The translations under genes and the position numbers were made by a program. The notes under the pieces are model-generated. The model saw only the letters and a list, made by a program, of their open reading frames with translations, had not been told where the DNA came from and made no database searches. A stretch of DNA of 64,000 bases from Lodderomyces elongisporus (taxonomy: Eukaryota > Ascomycota > Pichiomycetes > Serinales > Debaryomycetaceae): the NCBI RefSeq assembly GCF_030384665.1, contig NC_083673.1:2613501-2677500 (forward strand), written 5' to 3'. The stretch's first letter is position 1. Each line of letters opens with the position of its first letter. Below are positions 31,449 to 41,100 of this stretch, piece after piece.

Positions 31449-32519
31449 TTACAATTTGGCAGATTCCAAACCAGACTTATCCCTTCTCAGTTGCCATTTA
31501 TCGTGCAACGCACGGGATTCTTCAATCATCTTCTTTGGCAAAAACCCGTATGCTTCTTGCACAGCAGTGGCAATGGCTTTTCCATCCAATGTATAAAAGT
31601 TCACCACTGCTAAGATCCTATTATTTCCCATACTTAAGAACCTATAGTCTAAATATAACCATTCACTTGAATCAAAATTCAAATCATGAAAGTATAGACT
31701 ATGATCTAAACTGACTCTGAAGAACTTTGCCTCATCACCGCTGAGTGGGAGGCCAATAGCCTTAAGTATCGTGGCGAGCCAAAGTGCATCCGACTCAAAT
31801 GCTAACCCCAAGAAGCTCTGTCTGATTTTGTCCTTACCCAAATTGTAATCATCCAAGATCTTGACAAACAAGGACAATTCTTGGTTACCAATCTCATTGA
31901 TATCAAAGTTCTTTGTATGTTGCAAAACGTCAAAAGGAATAGCATGTGCAATATTATCATTTGTGTGTTCCATATACGCCAAATCATCGATTTGGTCCTT
32001 GTATTTGTAAAATGCAGCATTTGGGCTTCTTTTGAAATGGAATGGCACGGCTTTGATATCATTAGCACCTGCAGCCAATTGTTCCTGATACTCTTTATCT
32101 TTCTTCACCAAGTCGTTGCTTTTTGTAAAAGATGCTTGAATCGTAAATAACAATTGATTAGTATGAATCTGATACGCAGTGGCTAATCTATTGGCAAAAT
32201 TTCGGGAATCACTTATCTTCAAAACTTCCCATCTTATATTACTCTCTGTAGATCCTGGCTTGACAAAATATGAGTGCAAGGAGTGTGGTTGAAAGTCTTC
32301 GCGACCAACGGATTCCCAACACGCATTAAGACCTTGTGCTATAAAGTCACCACCATATGTACCTCTAGCACCTTCGCGAAATGGCTCAACAGGATATATA
32401 CCGTTGTAGATTACTTTGTTACCGCCATTCTCAGTAGCAATTAATTCAACCGAAGCTTTAGCCTCCATTTTGGCCACTGGATTGTCTTCGTTGTAGACTT
32501 CTGCTTTAAGACGGTCCAT
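31449..32519 (-). CDS. TES-D: peroxisomal acyl-CoA thioesterase
   Basis: 356-residue divergent member of the array. RGTYGGDFIAQGLNACWESV, PHSLHSYFVKPGSTESNIRWEV, FANRLATAYQ, VSLDHSLYFHDLNFDSSEW and IATAVQEAYGFLPKKM are the family blocks; the active-site Asp and Gln are kept. It has a long inter-domain region (about 140-240) containing KRSPNAAFYKYKDQIDDLAYMEH, and a C-terminal extension ending in SAKL, a strong PTS1. The ATG at 32519 is clear (MDRLKAEVYNEDN). CCTCGG lies 305 bp upstream on the coding strand. Confidence 0.92.
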   Translation of the reverse strand: MDRLKAEVYNEDNPVAKMEAKASVELIATENGGNKVIYNGIYPVEPFREGARGTYGGDFIAQGLNACWESVGREDFQPHSLHSYFVKPGSTESNIRWEVLKISDSRNFANRLATAYQIHTNQLLFTIQASFTKSNDLVKKDKEYQEQLAAGANDIKAVPFHFKRSPNAAFYKYKDQIDDLAYMEHTNDNIAHAIPFDVLQHTKNFDINEIGNQELSLFVKILDDYNLGKDKIRQSFLGLAFESDALWLATILKAIGLPLSGDEAKFFRVSLDHSLYFHDLNFDSSEWLYLDYRFLSMGNNRILAVVNFYTLDGKAIATAVQEAYGFLPKKMIEESRALHDKWQLRRDKSGLESAKL

Positions 32520-33463
32520 TGCTTGTTTGAGTGTACGTGAAATGTATGTGAAGTGTATGTGAATTGTATTTAAACTATAGTGGACTGAACTGGATTATAA
32601 TAAAGTACTCTTTTAATCTATTAATCTTGATTATATGGATGGCGAAAAAAGAAGTTGGTCAAGAAGAAGAAAATAAAACTGAGAAGGATGAGGTGAAGCA
32701 AATCATCAGTCTTATAAATAAATGTGATGCTAGCGAAGATAATAATAGAAATGATAAGAAAAAGTAACAAGCTTGAACTTTTCAATGCTTTGTGTTCCTT
32801 CTCAAGTTTAATTGTGAATTTAGCCGAGGTATTATTACTAACGTCTTTACACTTGTTTCTGTATTTTCTTTTTTTCTCTTCCTTATTTTTTTTTTTCCTT
32901 TCTGGTTACCAAATATCGATTTCTTGCGCCCCACGCGTTTCCACAGTTCCCACGATTTATCCAACGGTTTTTACCACAAATTTATATGCAGTTTATGCAG
33001 AGGAAGGAAAGAGGAGGGGAGGGGGGGGGAGAGAGAGAGAGGAAAGGGAGGACAGAGAAAAAAAAAGTTAACGTTGGGAAACAAGGAAGAAGATTTTAAA
33101 TAGGAGAGAAAAGTAATGAAAACTAAACAAAAGAAAGAGAGAGAAAGAGAAAGAGAAAGAGAAGGAAAGAAATCAGAAAAGTTGCGATTGCATAATACAC
33201 GCGGAGATAAAACATTTTTTGATGGAGTTAACGTCTTGCATTGATCAACGAAGAAAATGCCACACGGCCTTTTACCATCATAAAAAACTATTAAGATCTA
33301 GAATTTAAATCCACTTTCTGCAATCAACATTCCTGGATAGTGCAATGTCCAAATGTTTTTTTTTTTCATATACAAATTCACATTCATATTCATTTGCATT
33401 TTTGTTTGCATAGTCTTTTATTTTTTATTCTTTTAATTTCTCTCTGAAGGTTTATTGCTAATC
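32520..33463. promoter_or_regulatory. Intergenic TES-D upstream / TES-E 3' region
   Basis: Contains the CCTCGG-type site at 32824-32829, a G-rich/GA purine tract (about 33000-33055) and a GA repeat (about 33130-33165). No gene seen. Confidence 0.55.
32824..32829 (-). promoter_or_regulatory. CCTCGG hexamer upstream of TES-D
   Basis: CCTCGG on the coding strand, 305 bp before the TES-D ATG; third array member with the motif in the same orientation. Confidence 0.55.
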
Positions 33464-34642
33464 TTACAAGTGTGCTTTGTTGGCCGTGCTTCCCACTCCT
33501 TTGAATAAGATGGTCAATCCTTCTTGTACAACAGTAGCAATACACCTTTGATTCTCATTATAGATGAATCCTCTTGCAACCAACCGGTTATTGCTCAATC
33601 TCTTCATCTGATATGTAAACGCAAGCCAATCTTTGCATATATCAAACGCTGAACCGTCTCTTGGTTCGTATTCATCATTGTGGAAATAGATATGATGATC
33701 CAACGACATGGCATTGTAATGGAAAATATGCAATCCATTGAGAGTAGCCCTGGCAATGTATGTAGCATCTGTTTGCGCATCATAAGTCTCACCCCTTTCC
33801 AATGCAGGCGACCATGGTAGGTGCAAAACACGAGCTATGGTTGTTATAAAGGCAGAGTCTGAGATATCAGCAAGACCAACATAATTGTATATTGGGTTTT
33901 TCACTGACTGTGAGTCTTTGGGTCGCAACACTAATTTTTCAACATCATGAACTTCACCCAAGGCATCAGGGTACGAGTCCACAATTTTCTCATATCCTGT
34001 ACCGGGCTCTGGTATATTTTTTAAACCAGTGAATACCGTGACCCATCGATTTGAAAAGGGAAGCGAGTTTTCTTCGGGGCATATCTTATGGTTGAGGAAC
34101 TCATCACCAAATGCATTACGCACAAAGTCTGTGTGTTGTACTTGATGGAGCTGATCAGGATTTGGGTATTTGGATTGCAACGGGGGTGGCGGTATGCTTT
34201 CGTCAAGTAATGTTAGTTGCTGCTGCAGTTGTTGTGATGGTGACTGGGAGTGCAATGTTTTGGTCCCTTGTTTTCTCAAAGTCACTAAACAACTGATCCT
34301 ATTCTTCCCTCGCTGGTATGCTAAGATATATCTCTTGCTAATGAACTCATCATCGTATAGTTTAGTCACCTTGTACTCCATTGGGGTTTTCCAATTTCCA
34401 GCATTAATGAAAAAAGAGTGATACGAGTCTGGGATCATCACTTCGTTTGTGTCATCAGAACGTGTTGATTCAATACCTACTAGCAACGACTGGGCTATCA
34501 TGTGGCCACCATAAACACCTCTACCAACGGAAACAGGCAAGCGCAATGGATGTGCACCAACATAATGAGTGTCGTCGATCTTAACAACTCTGAGTGCTTC
34601 TTCAAAGTCTGGAATGGGGTTTTCTTCAATCGTTAACTCCAT
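33464..34642 (-). CDS. TES-E: acyl-CoA thioesterase with AHL-type PTS1
   Basis: 392-residue member, the longest of the array. GRGVYGGHMIAQSLLVGIES, PDSYHSFFINAGNWKTPMEYKV, MSLDHHIYFHNDEYEPRDG and IATVVQEGLTILF define the two hotdogs; the active-site Asp and Gln are present. The linker carries a Gln/Pro-rich insertion (about residues 135-165), and extra segments enlarge the second half. The C-terminus is NKAHL; AHL fits the PTS1 pattern with His at the basic position. The start is ATG at 34642. CCTCGG lies 4-9 bp before the ATG, much closer than in its paralogues. Divergent from LAS1. Confidence 0.92.
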   Translation of the reverse strand: MELTIEENPIPDFEEALRVVKIDDTHYVGAHPLRLPVSVGRGVYGGHMIAQSLLVGIESTRSDDTNEVMIPDSYHSFFINAGNWKTPMEYKVTKLYDDEFISKRYILAYQRGKNRISCLVTLRKQGTKTLHSQSPSQQLQQQLTLLDESIPPPPLQSKYPNPDQLHQVQHTDFVRNAFGDEFLNHKICPEENSLPFSNRWVTVFTGLKNIPEPGTGYEKIVDSYPDALGEVHDVEKLVLRPKDSQSVKNPIYNYVGLADISDSAFITTIARVLHLPWSPALERGETYDAQTDATYIARATLNGLHIFHYNAMSLDHHIYFHNDEYEPRDGSAFDICKDWLAFTYQMKRLSNNRLVARGFIYNENQRCIATVVQEGLTILFKGVGSTANKAHL

Positions 34643-35741
34643 TCTCCGAGGCAGTGCAAGTAGCGGTGCTAGTAATAGTAATAGTAATAGTAACAGTAAC
34701 AGTAATTGTAGTTGTAGTAGTAAAAGTTCTGGTAATTGCAGCAGTTAATGCTACGGTGAAAAGTGTAAAATTTGCTTTCTTCAAGCAAAAAAACGTATTA
34801 ACTTGGAGTTGAGGAATTGAACAGACCAAAGTTTTCTTTACAGAAGGGACAAAAAAACACTAGAAAAGATTAATGTAAGCGTTTGGATATATTTATATTT
34901 GCATAGATAGAGATACAAATATACAAATATATATATGTATCTGAATAAATATTAGTCTATTACAATTTTATTGCCGCTAACTTTGATTACCCAACATGAA
35001 TGTGACAATTTTTTGTTTTTCTTTCCTTAGGCCTATTGCCATTTTTGTGCATCAATCAACCCCACATTTTCACCTTGGGAAAAACTGTGAGCTTATTGTT
35101 TTATCCTCCCCCCTCCTTCTCCTTCACCCTTTCCCATTTCTTTCACAGACAAACACCGACAGACACACATGAACTTTTTGTGGTGGAGCAACTTGATTTT
35201 TTATGGCCGGAGATAGAAATTTTTTTTAACGGAATTGTTGATTTCCAAATTTATTTCATTGAAAATACTGTGAATTTCAATGTTTCACTGCCAATCTTTG
35301 TAACCAAAAAACAGGCTTCAAACCACTCCAAAAAGAGAAACAAACAAAGATTTTGTTGATTTTTAAAGGAACCACCCCCTCACCACCCCCTCTTTTCTGC
35401 CCCATTTCAGTTTCTATGTTTTCTCCTCTGTATTTCGTAGACAAGTTAGAAAACGACTGTGATAGTTTTTTTGTTTGCTTTTCTTTTCCTTTTTTTTTAA
35501 AGAAAAAGATAAATGTACGAAGAGCATCTTCCGCACACTTTCGCGCACAATAAAAAGTATTTGCCGGTTTTTTTTTTTTTTGGGTCTTTTGAATTTTATT
35601 TTCTCTATATTTTTTTTTTCAGGCAAAAAAATAAAAAAAAATTTGTGTTAAGTACGCAGAGGTAAAAAAGAACAAACAAAAACAAAAATGAATTAGGGTA
35701 TATTTCACTGTCTACTTCAATGAGCGAACTTTTCAACCTGA
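34643..35741. promoter_or_regulatory. Divergent intergenic region between TES-E and LAS1
   Basis: Shared upstream region. AGTAAT/AGTAAC triplets (about 34668-34716) adjoin the TES-E start. A TA run (about 34900-34945) and T/A runs (about 35568-35645) lie towards LAS1. A short ORF overlapping the LAS1 start begins at 35720. Confidence 0.55.
34646..34651 (-). promoter_or_regulatory. CCTCGG hexamer just upstream of TES-E
   Basis: CCTCGG on the coding strand, only 4 bp before the TES-E ATG. The orientation matches the other three sites; the position would lie in the 5' leader. Confidence 0.4.
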
Positions 35742-35773
35742 ATGAAACACCACCCAGTTGTCACGGCTTATAA
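35720..35773 (+). other. Overlapping upstream ORF at LAS1 (17 codons)
   Basis: An ATG at 35720, 22 bp before the LAS1 ATG and in another frame, opens a 17-codon frame that ends 30 bp inside LAS1. If the transcript includes it, it would lower LAS1 translation. Transcript start is unknown. Confidence 0.4.
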
Positions 35774-36416
35774 GTCCTTAAAGGACCTCGTTCAACTAAA
35801 AAGTTGGTTTTATGATTTTGATGAAAAACATGATTATCGTGAAAATGCCGTGCAAAAAGTTCAGCTTTTCATGACTAGAGGCCGACTACCACACGGAGTT
35901 GAAGCGACATCTATCTTAACATCCACAGTTCTTAATGATGAAAAGGCAACGACGTTGGGGTTGGCCGACTCAAACGTATTACAACTTTCATATACAATGG
36001 CGATAATTAGGTTTGTTAATGGCCTTCTAGACCCGCTTCAACAATCACAGTTTGCAGTGCCAATGCAATTATTAGCTAAACAATTGCAACTCCCTACATC
36101 ATTTGTAGAATTACGACATATGGGAACACATGAGAACATGCCTAGTTTGGAAATGTTGCGAATTGGGTGCAAGAATGCATTAAACTGGCTCTATGATCAT
36201 TATTGGTGCCATGTGGATGGCGCAGAGCTAGCAAGAGAAGTAGTTGTGGATGAACTCAAAGATGTACACCATGCAGTTGTCGCATTTCGCATTTCCAGAT
36301 GTGAACAGCTTTTGCAAAAATTTAATGTGACGGATAATTTAAAACTTTACAGACGAGTAAGGAAGGTTCATGATTTGGATGCACCCTTGTTGCTAGAGGA
36401 CGGCATGAATAGAAAT

Positions 36417-36451
<35 letters not shown>

Positions 36452-37409
36452 AGGTAATTCTAAAAATGTCAACAACAAGGCTAACATGGGCGATATCTTG
36501 AAGTATGAACAATGCTTACACGATTTGCAAGAGTTCAACAGAGCTGATTCCGAATTGTTTGTCGAAGTTTTGATACGCAAATTCATCATCATTTATTCCA
36601 AGGATAAATTAAAAACAAAACAGATCAAGTACAATCCGTTGTTGGAGAAGTTATACCGACCATTGTTCCAATTTTTAGGATTGGAGTTTAATGCTAATCT
36701 TTTGAGCAAAATCTGTTTACATATTTTGCAAAACAACAAGAAGAATACTCCATCTGATGCAAAGGGAGAGCAAAAGGAGGGAGAAATTAAGAAGGAAATC
36801 AGTGATATTGATAAAAGAGTATTTAAAAAACTTGGCTTAGCTACCACAATAGTAGAGGAAGAGGCAACACAATTGGCCGAATGGATTCCTGGGTTAATTA
36901 GTTCGATACTTTCTTATTCTTGCCAAAGTTTGCCATTAACAGTTGAAGGCAAACCAGGATCCATCTCAAGTATCAGAACAAAGAATGAAGTGGTAAACTT
37001 TTTATTGGAAAACTTGAAATCTTTACCTTTGAGTTGTTTAAAATTATGCCAGGAGTCAATTGCAATTTTGTCACAATTGGTAAATGAAGAGAATAGCGGG
37101 TACGAGGAAACAGTTGTTAAAAAGGTGAATGACTTTCAAAATAGTATTGCTTCACAAGAGGAGAGCATACCTACTACTGCTGAGTTGATTACCCTTCCGC
37201 CATCTTTGGACGAGTTACTAAGTGACAATGTGCTGTTGGTAGGTAAAAGAAAAGCAGGAGAAAGTGATGCTCACAATGATGATAATAGTAGTCATACTGA
37301 TGAGATACCGACTAGTCGAAAGCGACAAAAGGGACTTTCAGAAAGAAAAATGTACCTCTTGGAGCCTTATGAAGATTGGAAACCTACACCTTTCGGAATC
37401 TGTCCTTGA
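35742..37409 (+). CDS. LAS1: Las1 pre-rRNA endonuclease
   Basis: HEPN-family RNase that, with the kinase Grc3, cuts the ITS2 spacer (C2 site) during 60S ribosome maturation in the nucleus. The N-terminal HEPN domain (about residues 1-165) contains the RNase motif RHMGTHENMPSLEMLR (Arg-x4-His, about 125-130), essentially the family signature, and the NALNWLYDHYW helix. An Asn-run insertion (about 225-240) separates it from the C-terminal half. Near the C-terminus a basic stretch (SRKRQKG) and LLEPYEDWKPTPFGICP match the Las1 tail that contacts Grc3. At 555 aa it is near the S. cerevisiae length of about 500. The 8-bp tandem repeat begins 31 bp after the stop. Confidence 0.93.
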
Positions 37410-38186
37410 CCGTCTTGAGAAACGAGATGGTCTTTCTCTTCCATTCTTCCATTCTTCCATTCTTCCATTCTTCCATTCTTCCATTCTTCCATTCTTCCAT
37501 TCTTTCTTTCTTTCTTTCATTCCTTTTTTTTTCTTTCTTTTCAAATAGAAGTTTTTGGTATTGAAGATAGTCTAATGAATTAAGTAGACCCAATAATCGA
37601 GGAAATGAGAAAATATACGTTTTTGTGTAGCATTTGTGTAACATTTCTTTATCTCTACTTATCTGTGTTTTTATTTTTATTTTTATTTTTATTTAATTTA
37701 ATTTTTTTTTGGCTCTATTCTTTTATCTTTCTCTCTCTCTCTCTCTCTCATTTTCTTTAAATATTCACATAACACAGTCATTTTGTAGTGCGCCATTACA
37801 TAATATTGTGGTTGATGCTGGTGGTATTATAGGTGATTGTGGTTGCCACTTTTGATATTGATCTCATTATTGTTTAATAGCAACCACAAATTTTCTGTCC
37901 CATCAAACATCACTATACTGTTGATCTGGGAAGCTGCATATTATCACCTTACTTTCTGATCAAAGAGATAGGAGCAAATTATATACTGTGTTCCTTTCGA
38001 TTAATTTACATTTCCGTTACCCAGTAATACCGGTTACAAACCAAGGATAAGCATCATTATTGAAACCATCACAACACATCCACACAACACCATTACAGGT
38101 ACATAAATCACTTCTACTACTACTACTAGTACTACTACTACTAGTACTACAGTTGCCATATACATCGTAACTCACATGTTCACTCA
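37410..38186. promoter_or_regulatory. Intergenic: LAS1 3' end and ATG2 upstream region
   Basis: Contains the 8-bp repeat at 37441-37504, T-rich tracts, a CT run (about 37731-37749) and a CTA/TAC repeat (about 38112-38152) just before ATG2. No gene seen. Confidence 0.55.
37441..37504 (+). repeat. 8-bp tandem repeat (CCATTCTT x8)
   Basis: Eight perfect copies in the LAS1 3' flank. The frames it creates (Trp-Lys-Asn-Gly-Arg-Met-Glu-Glu on one strand) are artefacts. Confidence 0.92.
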
Positions 38187-41100
38187 ATGAGCCCTCAATG
38201 GATACCTCAGAATATTCAAAAGAGACTTCTACTATACGTCCTTAAACAACTCTCTCTATTTTCTGAAGTTGATCTACCGAACCTTGAAGAAGTCTCTCTC
38301 AATAACATTACATTGAAAGATGTTACATTGGACCCCGAAAAAGTTGGTAAGCTTCCAGGCTGCAACTTTAGACACGGCAAGTTGGGGAGCATGGAAATGA
38401 CCACGATATCGGGGATAAGTGGAGTTAAGATTGATGTAAAGAACGCTGAAGTGGTGGTATCACCCGATTTCGACGAACCGAATTTTGGAAGTCTGTCGCA
38501 GTTTCTGTTGGCTAGAAGTACAGCAAACTTGGCAGAAACGATTATGTTTGATTTGGTTGGAGAAGAGGCAAAAGACGAAAGAAAAGAAGACTCGTGTGCT
38601 TTGGATAGTGATAGTGATGAGGACGATGCGAATTACGCTGTTTTCCGAAATGACGTGAACAACAACATTGGAAAAAGTCGTAGAACGTCAACTAGTACAA
38701 GAAGGCGAAGTTCAACCGTTTCTAATAAATCTGCGCTAGGTGGAGTTATGCAAAAGGCCGTGGAAATGGCACTCCTGAGATTACAGGTTTACATCACCAA
38801 CTTGTCTATCAAACTTATCACGGAGCTGACAGACTTGCTAATTCAAGTTGACGAAGTTTCTGTTAATACTGTCAATGGATTGAGGACTATTGGTATACGA
38901 GGCGTAAAAGTGGTGACATTAAGACCAATTATAAATCCCGGCAAACACGATGCTGGAAATAATAATTCGACTAATGAAGTGAACCATAACACCAAGCCTG
39001 AAAAATTTAAACCGGAGAACTCTGATTCAGAAAATGAAGAAATCGAAAATGAAGAAATCGAAAATGAAGAAAACGAAGGGGTGGATTATGGCGAGGAATC
39101 GTTAATGGACAGCATGGTGTTCACACACGAAGAGGCAAGTTCAATTTACATGAGTGCCACGGCACATTCGTTGCCCAAACCCCTGAATGCGGAAGGTAAT
39201 ATAGACAATAAACTAAATGACAAAACAACAAAGGGCAATACTCCGATTTTACTCTACTTAAACGAGTGCGAAGTGTCTTTTGAAGGCTTGCAAACTATTC
39301 TGAATTTGGAGATTGAAGTGGATAAAGTAAACATTGCGGCATCCCCTGGAGCAGCAACATTAATATCAATATTCAATGGATTTACCAAAACTTTACAAAT
39401 CAAACGGCGCCAAAAAAGAATGATTACTTCTAAACGAAATAGCAGAGGCCGTGACAGGTTCCCACAATATACGAATGAGGATGACACCATTGGTTCGATG
39501 AGCAACGCATCAGATGGCTCAGACGAAGGAAACAAAAGAGGTACAACAATGAATGTAGAAGAAGAAGAAGAAGAAGAGGAGAAGGAGAAGGAGGAGGGGG
39601 AGGAGGGGGAGAATCTGGAAGGAGAAAGAGGACTAAATGACGAAATTGATGATGGAGCAGACTCTATCTTTAGCAAGATGGCCATGAGGAATATCAATAT
39701 TAGCCTCGACTCTGCAATTGAAGCCACCGGTGAATTTGCATCGGCGACTGACAATGTAGTTATTGAACTATACAATATAAACATCAAGCATAGAGATGAA
39801 CTTCTTCTCTACGGCGGAATCGAAAGTATCATCATTAACCATTTTAAAGAGAAACACATTCCTCCATCATCGATCTTTTACTTTGAAAATTCGAAAAACA
39901 TTGACCGTTCTGATAGGTCGGCTTCACCGCAAAGTGTGCTGTCAACAACTTCCACAAATAGTCTGTACTCCAAAGCTGATTTGAGATTTGAATGTTTTCA
40001 ACTGTCAGATGACAATGCGAAATTGGAAGTTACCTGCCTACTTGGTAAGCCATCCCAAGTAAATTTAAACTTGACAAATATTATTGCATTTGCTTCATTT
40101 TCCAGTAAATGCCAGGATGCTGTTTTGGCCATCAAACAATTCATTGCATCCTATGAAATTTTAAATACACCACGAGTAAACATGAAGCCGACATCAACTA
40201 AACCCACACAAAAGAAGCGCATTATTCTCCAAACAGGGTCTACACTGATGAGCGTTGCAGTAAAGAATGATTTGAAAATTGGACTCCACATCTTGCCTGC
40301 AAAATACGATTCCGAGATTGAAGAATTTTCCGTGCCTGCAATCCACATAACTTCAAGTATTGAAAACAAGATGGTTGAGAATATCATCAGTATATCAAAT
40401 GTTAATTTCTTGCTCAAGTCGCAATCATTTACAGCATTTTTGCAACCACCGAATGAAAATTTCAGCCCGTCGTATGTCTTACCACTAGTACGTCATATGA
40501 TTAGCTCAATGTCGTTAAAAATCCTGGAAATAACATGTCTGATTTCACCAAAAACACTAAAAAAGATCTACAAATGTTTACAAGATTTTACATTGGAAAT
40601 TTCAAAATCTTTGGAAAGCAACGAAACCCAATCAACAAATATGAGCACTAATTCACGTACTACAAATTTTCTGCATTCTAGGGGACTAGAAAGGTCGAGC
40701 TTAATGACATCCTCAGTTCGCAATTTAAGAAGAAGTGGTCGAGGTAATTTAGGGGGGTTTGGCGGTCGCTCTGGATTAGGATATGGAACCAGCGGTGGAA
40801 ACAACTTCAGGTCGGGACTAACGAATCGGAAAGCTTTTAACCATAGTCATGGCTATTTACATGGATATCCAAACCGTCATCCTCATGGTCATGCAACTAC
40901 TCAAAGCAAAACCAACAGTGTCCTTTTCAACTTGAATTTGAGGAAATTGTCTATCACTTTGAAAGATATCGTATCCGACTTTGGAACAGCTCATGTTGAA
41001 CTAAGTGATGTTGCAATTTTCAAAACACAGGAAGAATGGGCTGGATCCATTTTGAATTTGGATGTGTTTAGGCGACTGCAACAGCCATTTGTAAATGAGA

